This document shows positions 1-5,943 of a stretch of DNA of 6,386 bases, piece after piece. The first letter of the stretch is position 1. Each line of letters starts with the position of its first letter. Position numbers and translations under genes: made by a program. This DNA is from JBBQBQ01 sp038317685 (GTDB taxonomy: Bacteria; Desulfobacterota; Desulfuromonadia; Desulfuromonadales; DDH964). Location: positions 1 to 6,386 of the forward strand of contig JBBQBQ010000200.1 of the NCBI GenBank assembly GCA_038317685.1, in the 5' to 3' direction. The notes below the pieces were generated by a model that was not told the DNA's origin, ran no database searches, and was given only the letters and a program-made list of their open reading frames with translations.

Positions 1-28
1 CGATGATCTTGTCAGGGGTTTTTTTCAT
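1..28 (-). CDS. Start of an unidentified gene, cut by the left edge
   Basis: Reading leftward from an ATG at 28-26, nine codons (MKKTPDKII) stay open to the window edge, so only the N-terminus is visible and no function can be assigned. This frame is favoured because a GGGAG stretch at 43-39 lies 10 bases upstream, slightly far for a ribosome-binding site, and the lysine-rich start is typical of a genuine N-terminus. Another ATG at 36-34 has GGGAG only two bases upstream but stops after three codons, its TGA overlapping this ATG. One other frame is closed by TGA; the third cannot be excluded. The gene follows the barrel gene after about 90 bases, so it may be a separate unit or the operon's next member. 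Confidence 0.5.
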
Positions 29-118
29 TGGTTCATCGCTCCCGGGGCGAAGTAGGTTTCGGCCAACTTAAGCACCGGCCATGCCCTTGTCAACTGCAGC
101 AGGAAAGGAATGTCGAAA
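29..118 (-). other. Gap between the barrel gene and the next gene
   Basis: This is the only stretch of notable length without a gene in the window. I see no convincing rho-independent terminator: there is no strong GC stem followed by a run of T on the minus strand, only short self-complementary pieces such as GGCC and CTGCAG. It holds a possible promoter (65-93) and the ribosome-binding region of the next gene. Its length contrasts with the 5 to 9 base gaps or overlaps inside the operon, so a transcription-unit boundary here is plausible but not shown. Confidence 0.5.
65..93 (-). promoter_or_regulatory. Possible sigma-70 type promoter for the left-edge gene
   Basis: On the minus strand there is a perfect TTGACA (93-88), a 17-base spacer, then TAAGTT (70-65), which matches the TATAAT consensus at three of six positions. 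Initiation from it would fall roughly 20 to 30 bases upstream of the ATG at 28. The -35 match and spacing are good and the -10 is weak. In one short gap this could arise by chance, so it is only a candidate. Confidence 0.25.
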
Positions 119-1123
119 TCAGAAGCGATGGCGCAGGGCCAAATGGAAGGCGACGTCGGGGGCGGTCGCAACCGCAATGTCTTCGACCGCGGCCAGATCG
201 AGAAAGACCGTGCCGGGGAGGAGCAGGGAGCCGCCGATGGCCAACTGCAGTGAGGGATTGTCGAGTTGGGCCAGTTCGCTGTCTCGGTACAGGCCGGTCA
301 GTCCGTCGAGCTGCAGCTGCAGGGTCAGCCAATTGAGGGGGCGCCAGCCGGCGCCGAGGTGACCGTATCCGGCCAGGCGGCGCTGCTGGCCGGGGAGGAT
401 GTCGCCGGGGGAGAGGTAGGCCAGGCCGAAGCCTCCGTAGAGGCCGACGTCCCCCTGGGGGGTGGCGGTCCCGATATCGCCGGCCAGGCCGACGGCGAGA
501 TCGGCTCCCCCGCTTCCCAACAGACGCGCGCTGTCGCCGGTCGGCAGCTTCAGCGCGACTCGCAGCGCCATGGCCCGCGGAGCGTCTCCGGGGGTGTCGA
601 GGAACTGCCAGGCGCCGTTCAGAGTGATGTCGCCGAGGCCGCCGGAACTGCGCTGGAAATCGAGGCGGGTTTCGCCGTTGCGGACATAAAGGTAGTGGAG
701 GCGGTTGCGGGGGGCCTGATCGCGAGCATTTGCCTGAAGGCCGAAGGTGTTGTGCCAACCGTCGATGAACCGGTCGAGAAAGCCACCCCGCTGGGCGACG
801 TAGGGGACTTCGACTCCGGCCTCCAGGTCGTGGCCGAGCCCGACTTTAAGATCGAGGGTGAGGCGGGTGCTCTCCCCGTCGAGAAGGAGCGTTTCTTTGA
901 TCTCCGCCTCGTCGGCAATGTTGTTCGCCAGGTCGTAGCGCAGCGCGGCGGCGACCCCGCCGGCCGGCACCACCCGCGCTCCGGCGGCGGCCGGCAGGCC
1001 GTAGACCTGCGCCAGGGGACTCTGGTTGCGGGTCGCCAGCGGTTCTATCGGCGCCGCCAGGGTCGCGGTCGCGCAGCAGGTCAGTGCCAGGATCGAAAGT
1101 GAACAAAGCGTCGTGGTTCGCAT
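119..1123 (-). CDS. DUF3187-type outer-membrane beta-barrel protein
   Basis: 334-residue protein of unknown function that resembles the DUF3187 family. Residues 1-23 form a Sec signal peptide: basic start, hydrophobic LCSLSILAL core, likely cleavage after ATLA. The paired cysteines at 16-17 do not fit a lipobox because the residue before each is not G, A or S. The mature part opens with TRNQSPLAQVYGLP (31-44), followed by FLDRFIDGWHNTFGL (115-129), GLGDITL (162-168) and LKLPTGD (191-197). Alternating hydrophobic/polar stretches continue to a terminal phenylalanine (LRHRF), the usual signal of a barrel inserted by BAM. The ATG lies 9 bases after the gspN stop, with AGGG four bases upstream, so it is probably cotranscribed with the secretion genes. 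A role as secretion accessory, pore or lipid-handling barrel is inference. I am confident of the outer-membrane barrel, fairly confident of the family, and ignorant of the function. Confidence 0.85.
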   Translation of the reverse strand: MRTTTLCSLSILALTCCATATLAAPIEPLATRNQSPLAQVYGLPAAAGARVVPAGGVAAALRYDLANNIADEAEIKETLLLDGESTRLTLDLKVGLGHDLEAGVEVPYVAQRGGFLDRFIDGWHNTFGLQANARDQAPRNRLHYLYVRNGETRLDFQRSSGGLGDITLNGAWQFLDTPGDAPRAMALRVALKLPTGDSARLLGSGGADLAVGLAGDIGTATPQGDVGLYGGFGLAYLSPGDILPGQQRRLAGYGHLGAGWRPLNWLTLQLQLDGLTGLYRDSELAQLDNPSLQLAIGGSLLLPGTVFLDLAAVEDIAVATAPDVAFHLALRHRF

Positions 1124-1132
1124 CGGCCCTAT

Positions 1133-2023
1133 TTACCCGAGTCCCGCCTGGGCGAGGGAACCGCGCAGCCGGATGTTGTAAATGCCGTCCCGGCCCGGCT
1201 GGGCGAGGAGACCGAGGAGGTCGCGAAGGGCCTGATCCAGATTCGGAGCCGGCTTCACTCCCAGGGTCAGGTTGGCCCGACTGAGGCCGAGGGGGCTGGC
1301 CAGCATGATCTGGCCTTCGCCGCTGAGCTGCAGGTCGCCTCCGCTCGATTCGAGCTTCTGGACCTCCAGCACCTTCCCCTGCCCCTTCATCGTCAGAGTG
1401 ACGGTGCCGATGGGAAGGTTGTCGCGGGCGGAGCCGAAGTCCTTGAGTCCTTCCAGGGTCACCCCGGTCAGGGTTAACTCCAGGCGGCTTTCGGTCTTTT
1501 CTCCGAGGGGCCAGGCGCCGCGAAAGATGGCACTCTTCAAGGTCCCGCTCGCCTTGAGCTTGCCGTTGGCGGTGAGGGGGACGGTGAGAGGGAAGGCCTC
1601 CGCACTCCCCTCCAGGGAGCCGTTGCGACGCCATTCCAGGTTCAGGGCGCCGTCCTTGCGGTGCGCCGTCAGCTCCAGCCCGGGCTGGCCTGAGAGGAGT
1701 GCGCCCCACAACGGCTTGACGGTGACTTCCGCAAGGGGCGAAAGGAGCCCCGGCGGCAGGCCGCCGGCGATATCAACCCCCTCGACCCGCAGCCCTGGGG
1801 GGACAGTCAGGGTCAGGCGCTTGAGGTGGACCTGCCAGGAGGTGCGGGCGGAGAGCTCCCGTTCCAGGCGATCCTTGAGGAGATCGACGGGGCAGAAGAG
1901 ATAGAAGCCGAGGAGGATGCCGACCAGCAGCACTCCCACCCCGGCCAGGAGGCGAAGCAGGAAGGTGATGCGACGTTTGCCGGTGGCGGCACCTTCCCGG
2001 CGGGCGAAGCCGAAACGTTTCAT
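1133..2023 (-). CDS. gspN: Type II secretion system protein GspN
   Basis: 296-residue accessory component of the type II secretion system. A basic cytoplasmic tail (1-19, with RR and KRR) is followed by one membrane segment (about 20-43) and a periplasmic part rich in beta strands. Phrases such as LERELSARTSWQVHLKRLTL and GLRVEGVDI recall AsmA-like folds, and the C-terminal YNIRLRGSLAQAGL resembles the G..Y.v.l.GsL ending of GspN proteins. Its ATG overlaps the gspM stop as ATGA, and GGGAG at 2034-2030 lies six bases upstream, so this start is well supported. GspN is absent from many T2SS operons; where present it is thought to act in the inner membrane/periplasm, but its role is poorly defined. 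Identification rests on position after gspM, topology and C-terminal motif. The most likely alternative name would be a generic AsmA-like protein. Confidence 0.85.
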   Translation of the reverse strand: MKRFGFARREGAATGKRRITFLLRLLAGVGVLLVGILLGFYLFCPVDLLKDRLERELSARTSWQVHLKRLTLTVPPGLRVEGVDIAGGLPPGLLSPLAEVTVKPLWGALLSGQPGLELTAHRKDGALNLEWRRNGSLEGSAEAFPLTVPLTANGKLKASGTLKSAIFRGAWPLGEKTESRLELTLTGVTLEGLKDFGSARDNLPIGTVTLTMKGQGKVLEVQKLESSGGDLQLSGEGQIMLASPLGLSRANLTLGVKPAPNLDQALRDLLGLLAQPGRDGIYNIRLRGSLAQAGLG

Positions 2024-2556
2024 GAACTTCTCCCGTAGGCGGCGATGGTCAGGGTGGCGTCGAGTTGGGCACGGTTGTCGAAACGGGTCTTGATCCGCAA
2101 CGACTTGACCTGAACCAGCGCGTCGGCATGCTCGACGCTAAACAGGAAACGCAGCAGCTGATTGAGGGCAATCTTCTCCAGGCGGATCTCCACCGACTCC
2201 TCGCGCAGTTGATCCTGGACGATGGGGGGCTGGGGACGCACCGATACCAGGTTCGGTTTAAGAGCGGTCTGCACCGCGGTCGTTTCAATGAAGGAAAAGA
2301 TTGAAAAGCCTGGGTTGGCGTTGATCCGGCGGTCGAGTTCCGATTGGCGGCGCTGCAGCTGCAAAAATTGGTTGCGCAGCGCCACGACCTCGGTCAACTG
2401 CTTTTGGCGGTTGCGGACTTTGGTCTCCACCCGCTCGACGGCCGCCCGGTAGGGTTCGATGATGCCTAGGTAGACGATGGTGAGCAGGACCAGGACCCCC
2501 GCACCAAGGACCATCAGGCGTTCCCGCCGGCTCATCTGGCTGAATTGCGACATCAT
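2020..2556 (-). CDS. gspM: Type II secretion system assembly-platform protein GspM
   Basis: 178-residue bitopic inner-membrane protein. A short cytoplasmic tail ends in SRRERL; one membrane segment spans about 15-33 (LMVLGAGVLVLLTIVYLGI) and is followed by EPYR. A heptad-rich coiled coil covers about 36-78. The C-terminal part (about 82-175) has the alternating pattern of the PilO/GspM ferredoxin-like fold, with SVEIRLEKIALNQLLRFLFSVE and LVQVKSLRIKTR as its recognisable strand-helix-strand unit. GspM partners GspL in the inner-membrane platform that couples the cytoplasmic ATPase to pseudopilus assembly. The ATG overlaps the gspL stop (ATGA), and a strong AGGAGG seven bases upstream favours the first of two adjacent ATG codons. 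Length and architecture are normal for the PilO-like branch of GspM, and the position between gspL and gspN supports the call. Confidence 0.93.
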   Translation of the reverse strand: MMSQFSQMSRRERLMVLGAGVLVLLTIVYLGIIEPYRAAVERVETKVRNRQKQLTEVVALRNQFLQLQRRQSELDRRINANPGFSIFSFIETTAVQTALKPNLVSVRPQPPIVQDQLREESVEIRLEKIALNQLLRFLFSVEHADALVQVKSLRIKTRFDNRAQLDATLTIAAYGRSS

Positions 2557-3956
2557 GGCGCCACCTCCTGGTCCTGACGCGTCAGGGTGAGCCGGAAATC
2601 GACGGTTTTGCCGTCGAGGCTCATCTTGGCGTCGGAAATCTGCGCCTCCTTGAAGAGGGAAGAGGGGGCAAGGGCCTTGGCCAGGAGGTTGACCGTTTCG
2701 AAGGTGGTGGTCGTCCCTTCCAGGCGTACCCCCTCAAAGGAGTAGTTCAGATCCCGGATATCGACCGTCAGATCGGGGGGGATGCGCTCCGAGAGGGTCT
2801 TGAGAACCTCCAGCGGCGTGAACCGGCGGTCGCCACCGACCAGGGCGGTTTTGGTCCGCAGCTCACGGATCTTGCTCTGCATCTGCAGCGGGACGTCGAC
2901 GATGGCTCCGGTTCCGGGGAAGGCGGAACGGTAGATGCGGATCATCTCCTTGTTGAGGTCCTCGGCTCGCCGGGCGGTGGCGGCATAGCTGAGCCAGGCC
3001 GAGACGGCGAAGATCAGGAGCGCGGCCAGGACCAGCCCCCCGGCGGTGATGAGCCGAGCCCGCAGGGAGGTCCATTCGCTGCGCAGCGCCAAGGCCCCCT
3101 GGCGGAAATTGAAGCCGCCGGTCCCTTCCGGCGCCATGCCCCTCAAAGCCAGGGCCGCGGCGGGGACATACTCCTCCGGCACCCGGCTTCCGGCAACTTT
3201 CAACTCGGGGCGGGTGACCGGTTCGCCGGCCGCCGTCAGAGCGGCGGCGAGGGCCTCATCGGCCGCCGTTCCCAGCAGCCAGAGCGGCCCCTCGGCCGCG
3301 CTGTTGGCCCTGCGCAGCGCGGTCCCTTCCCGAACGATCAGCGCCGCCAGCGTTGCCGCCGGGAGCGGGGCGGGGAGGGGGAGCGACCGGTAGGCCTGGA
3401 CCGCCCCGTTCTGCACCAGGGCCACGTAGGCTTCGGTTTCGTTGACGGCGACCTGCAGGCCATCCCCAGCCGCCGTCCGCAGCCCGGTCGCCAGGGCATA
3501 GGGAGCGAGGTCGAGAATGTGCAGCGGCAGCCCGGCCGCGTCGAAGATGGTCAGCAGTTCAGCCACCGGTTCGAGCCGGACCGCGGCGGCGGTGACCAGT
3601 TGCTGGCCGTCGTCCCCGGGCCGCGGGGGGAGGGCGGCGAGAGCCGTTTCCTCCACCGGCAGCGGCAGTTGGGTCGCCATTTCCAGAGGGAGGGTCGCGG
3701 CGATCTTGCGGGGATCGGCAAAGGGGAAGGCGATCTCCCTGACGTATGCGTCCCGCGCCGGCACCGTCATCACCAACCGGTCGCCGAAGCCCGGCTCCGT
3801 TCCCAGCATCTCCCGGAGCAGGGCCGGCAGTTCCGCACTGCCCTCGCAAGGGCGCTGAACGGTTTCTAAGTGGGCTGGTCCGCCCTTTTCCAGAGTGACG
3901 ATTGCCACCCGAAGGACCCTCGGGGCGAGATCAATTCCGATACATCGCTTGGCCAT
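2553..3956 (-). CDS. gspL: Type II secretion system assembly-platform protein GspL
   Basis: 467-residue protein linking the cytoplasmic ATPase GspE to the periplasmic parts of the system. The cytoplasmic portion (about 1-295) is PilM-like with an actin-type fold: it opens with CIGIDLAPRVLRVAIV, the equivalent of the phosphate-1 strand, and continues with VMTVPARDAYVREIAFPF (62-79). Next come GFNFRQGALALRSEW (281-295), which resembles the juxtamembrane motif of this family, and one membrane segment (about 303-324). A short coiled region (328-343) leads into a PilN-like periplasmic domain: FTPLEVLKTLSERIPPDLTV (379-398) and a strand-rich end near DGKTVDFRLTLTR. GspL and GspM associate through their periplasmic domains. 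It starts 5 bases after the gspK stop with no strong ribosome-binding site, so translational coupling is likely. Its 3' end overlaps gspM by ATGA. The fusion of PilM-like and PilN-like parts in one chain marks it as GspL rather than separate type IV pilus proteins. Confidence 0.94.
   Translation of the reverse strand: MAKRCIGIDLAPRVLRVAIVTLEKGGPAHLETVQRPCEGSAELPALLREMLGTEPGFGDRLVMTVPARDAYVREIAFPFADPRKIAATLPLEMATQLPLPVEETALAALPPRPGDDGQQLVTAAAVRLEPVAELLTIFDAAGLPLHILDLAPYALATGLRTAAGDGLQVAVNETEAYVALVQNGAVQAYRSLPLPAPLPAATLAALIVREGTALRRANSAAEGPLWLLGTAADEALAAALTAAGEPVTRPELKVAGSRVPEEYVPAAALALRGMAPEGTGGFNFRQGALALRSEWTSLRARLITAGGLVLAALLIFAVSAWLSYAATARRAEDLNKEMIRIYRSAFPGTGAIVDVPLQMQSKIRELRTKTALVGGDRRFTPLEVLKTLSERIPPDLTVDIRDLNYSFEGVRLEGTTTTFETVNLLAKALAPSSLFKEAQISDAKMSLDGKTVDFRLTLTRQDQEVAP
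2564..2569 (-). promoter_or_regulatory. Strong ribosome-binding site of gspM
   Basis: AGGAGG on the minus strand, seven bases before the first ATG (2556-2554) and ten before the second (2553-2551). The spacing favours the first ATG. It lies inside the last codons of gspL and is the strongest such site among the junctions in the window, which may raise GspM output or ensure restart after GspL. Confidence 0.8.
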
Positions 3957-3961
3957 GGCTG

Positions 3962-4888
3962 CTATTCAACCTTGAAATAGAGGAGTTTGTCGTCTGCCTT
4001 GCGAATCACGGCGACGACCCGCCGCGCGCCGTCGCCGACCCCGCCGCTGGCGGTGATGCGGAAGGTCGGGCTGGTGACGCTGATATACAGGTGGATGAAG
4101 CCGTAGACCGGCCCCAGCCCGGGGAGTTCCTGAAGCGCGGCAACGGTCTCGAACGGTTGGCTCTGCCGGGCCTCGATAATGGTTTCGGCACTGGTCAAGT
4201 CCATCTCGGGCGCAAGGGCCATGAGGACTTCGGGCGGAGCGGTGTTGACGTTGATCAACCCCCCGCTGTGGACGGTCAGAAAGGGCCGCACCAGATTGCA
4301 GACCTCCGGAGTGAAGCCGCGCACCATCGACAGTTCGTCGAGACTGTCAAAGGGGGCGTTCTTGGTCGAGTAAGGGTGCTTGAGGCCGCGGTAATATGCG
4401 TTTTCGGCGCCGTTGCCGACCCCCTGGTAGTCTTCGTCGTTCACGTCGATCCAGTCGACCAACGCCGCCGTCAGATCCCCCGGATGCTCCAGCCCGAGTT
4501 CGGTGAAGAGGCGCACGAAACGGTCGATTGCCACCGCATTGGGGTTGTCGGTTTCATCGACCAGCCCGTTGAGATTGAGGCGACCCCCCAAATCGTCGAT
4601 CTGCACCGTGACGAACCCGTCGCCGACGGGATAGTTGGTGACCCCCTGTGCCCACATCTCATCCCGCGAATCCCAGCCGTTGTTGTCCTGCTGGAGGAGC
4701 ATCCGCCCGACCTGAACCCCCCCCTTGGCCAGATAGTAGGCGCGGGTGGTGTCGCGAAAGGTCTCCGCCAGCCGCAGATCGACCAGGGTGGAAAAGGCGA
4801 ATTCCATCAGCAGCGAGGAGAGCAGGGCCACCACCACCAGCACCAGCAGCAGCACCATCCCGGTTTCCTGGCGCAGGCGCGTCGTCAT
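3962..4888 (-). CDS. gspK: Type II secretion system minor pseudopilin GspK
   Basis: 308-residue large minor pseudopilin that caps the pseudopilus with GspI and GspJ. A ten-residue leader (MTTRLRQETG) is followed by the prepilin-peptidase site G|M and the hydrophobic helix MVLLLVLVVVALLSSLL. Position +5 is leucine instead of the glutamate of other pilins, which is typical of GspK and fits a tip subunit with nothing above it. Family landmarks: DTTRAYYLAKGGVQVGR (46-62), DDLGGRLNLNGL (98-109), the acidic VDWIDVNDED (144-153) and GAENAYY (160-166) of the calcium-binding region, then LSMVRGFTPEV and the conserved INVNTAPPEVLMAL (212-225). A second helix-hairpin-like stretch includes LQELPGLGPVYG (252-263). 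The ATG overlaps the gspJ stop as ATGA. Length is normal for GspK, and all landmark motifs are intact. Confidence 0.97.
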   Translation of the reverse strand: MTTRLRQETGMVLLLVLVVVALLSSLLMEFAFSTLVDLRLAETFRDTTRAYYLAKGGVQVGRMLLQQDNNGWDSRDEMWAQGVTNYPVGDGFVTVQIDDLGGRLNLNGLVDETDNPNAVAIDRFVRLFTELGLEHPGDLTAALVDWIDVNDEDYQGVGNGAENAYYRGLKHPYSTKNAPFDSLDELSMVRGFTPEVCNLVRPFLTVHSGGLINVNTAPPEVLMALAPEMDLTSAETIIEARQSQPFETVAALQELPGLGPVYGFIHLYISVTSPTFRITASGGVGDGARRVVAVIRKADDKLLYFKVE

Positions 4889-5493
4889 AGGACTGATTTC
4901 GCGATGGGAGAAACCTCGAAGCTCGAGCGGAAGGGAACCTCCCGGCCATCAAGGAGGATGCTCAAAGAAACCTCGATCAGCAGCGGCAGCCCCTCCGTCC
5001 ACTCGTCCTTCCATTCTCCCTGAGTGAAGAAGCGCAGGCGGAAATCCTTGAGTCCGGTCGCCAGCCGGTAGCCCCGGGGGCGTTCGTCCTCGGCGGTGAG
5101 GAGGGGATACTCGCTGCGCATCAGGATCTTCTCTCCCGACACCTCCGGATCGTCCTGGAGTTCGTACTCGACGACTGCCACACCCGTCGTCACCCCTCCC
5201 TGGGGGGTGGTGGCGGTCGTCGCGAGATGCAGATACGGTCGCCCATCCTTGTTCAGGCCGCCGCTGATCACCGCCTGAGCCGGTCCCTGGACAGTGTAGG
5301 CGCTGCGGATCTCCCGGCCGATGCGGTCGAAAATCACCCGCGCCTGGTGGAATCCCTCGCCGCGCTTCTCCAGCCGGTCGCGGGTGCCGCTGACCGAGGA
5401 AAAGACCCCGTAAACGGTCATCAGCAACAGTGCGGTGATGGTCACGGCGACCAGCACTTCGATGAGGGTAAAGCCCTGGGCCCGGGATCGCAT
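4885..5493 (-). CDS. gspJ: Type II secretion system minor pseudopilin GspJ
   Basis: 202-residue precursor of a minor pseudopilin of the GspI-J-K tip complex. The leader is MRSRAQG, cut before F8 (GFTLIEV). Glu12 is the conserved +5 glutamate, and the hydrophobic helix runs to about residue 30 (VLVAVTITALLLMTVYGVF). The helix continues with SSVSGTRDRLEKRGEGFHQARVIFDRIGREIRSA, the part that usually identifies GspJ; a strand-rich globular domain follows, ending in VSPIAKSVL. The ATG lies six bases after the gspI stop, and the TAG of gspI forms part of an AGGGG ribosome-binding site four bases upstream, which supports this start and coupling to gspI. The stop overlaps the gspK start. Length is normal for GspJ and no key residue is missing. 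Confidence 0.96.
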   Translation of the reverse strand: MRSRAQGFTLIEVLVAVTITALLLMTVYGVFSSVSGTRDRLEKRGEGFHQARVIFDRIGREIRSAYTVQGPAQAVISGGLNKDGRPYLHLATTATTPQGGVTTGVAVVEYELQDDPEVSGEKILMRSEYPLLTAEDERPRGYRLATGLKDFRLRFFTQGEWKDEWTEGLPLLIEVSLSILLDGREVPFRSSFEVSPIAKSVL

Positions 5494-5499
5494 CGGCCC

Positions 5500-5943
5500 C
5501 TACCTGTCGGCAATGAAGGAGGTCACTTCGACCGCCTCATTGATCTTTTCGTCCCCCCAGCGGACGGTGACCGTCACCATCCTTACCTCCGGCAGGGGCG
5601 TCTCCTGAAAGCTCAGGCGCCAGGCATAATCGGTGAAAGGATCGGTGAAGGTTCCTTCTTCCGCCAGCGCCTCTTTGCTTCGTGCCAGGACTTCGACCTC
5701 GCTCATCTTCCCCTGGGCCAAAAGCGTCGCCTCGGTGATCCTTTCGAGGCGTCCGGCCACCCCCACCGAACGGTTGGCCAGCGAGAGCAGAGAGACCAGC
5801 GCGATGCTCAGAATCGCCAGGGCGATCATCACCTCCAGAAGGGTGAACCCTGCTCCGGAGGCGTGTCGCGGTCGCCCTGGACCGTCAGCGCGAAGGAGCA
5901 AGGGCGGCGCCGGACTGGTAGTCGAATTCCCGATAACCTTCAT
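5500..5943 (-). CDS. gspI: Type II secretion system minor pseudopilin GspI
   Basis: Minor pseudopilin that nucleates the tip complex with GspJ and GspK. The mature part begins at F33 (AG|FTLLEVMIALAILSIALVSLL), with Gly at -1 and Glu at +5, followed by LANRSVGVAGRLERITEATLLAQGKMSEVE, typical of GspI. The remainder is a small strand-rich domain ending in EVTSFIADR, giving about 115 mature residues, normal for GspI. The start is odd. The only ATG (5943) gives a 32-residue leader rich in Pro and Arg, while pseudopilin leaders are usually about 5 to 15 residues, and it overlaps gspH by 59 bases. AGGG lies only three bases before that ATG. A TTG at 5901 would give an 18-residue leader and a 17-base overlap but has no ribosome-binding site. 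The gene call is firm; the start is not. Confidence 0.94.
   Translation of the reverse strand: MKVIGNSTTSPAPPLLLRADGPGRPRHASGAGFTLLEVMIALAILSIALVSLLSLANRSVGVAGRLERITEATLLAQGKMSEVEVLARSKEALAEEGTFTDPFTDYAWRLSFQETPLPEVRMVTVTVRWGDEKINEAVEVTSFIADR

Noticed and set aside
63..82. GGCC-flanked stretch as a hairpin terminator after the barrel gene
   Set aside because: The stem is only about four base pairs with a 12-base loop and no following T run on the minus strand.
451..470. Repeat of a C-run/G-run segment near 451-470 and again near 5196-5218
   Set aside because: Both copies encode similar short stretches (TATPQGDV and TATTPQGGV) in unrelated proteins. The match is short and imperfect, and there is no sign of a mobile or regulatory repeat.
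266..1102. Open frame on the plus strand (278 codons) opposite the barrel gene
   Set aside because: Antisense shadow. The minus-strand frame has a signal peptide, family motifs and terminal phenylalanine; this one has no domain and a Gly/Ala/Val/Glu-rich composition expected from reverse reading of GC-rich codons.
846..1709. Minus-strand open frame (287 codons) crossing the gspN/barrel junction in another frame
   Set aside because: Extremely Arg/Pro/Gly-rich, overlaps two well-supported genes in a different frame, and shows no domain.
1272..1904. Open frame on the plus strand (210 codons) opposite gspN
   Set aside because: Arg/Ser/Pro-rich antisense frame without a plausible start context; gspN on the other strand explains the sequence.
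3902..5023. Long open frame on the plus strand (373 codons) opposite gspL, gspK and gspJ
   Set aside because: It is the antisense of strongly supported pseudopilin genes, begins at a TTG without a ribosome-binding site, and its product is a low-complexity His/Gln/Pro/Asp-rich chain with no recognisable domain. High GC at third codon positions creates such frames.
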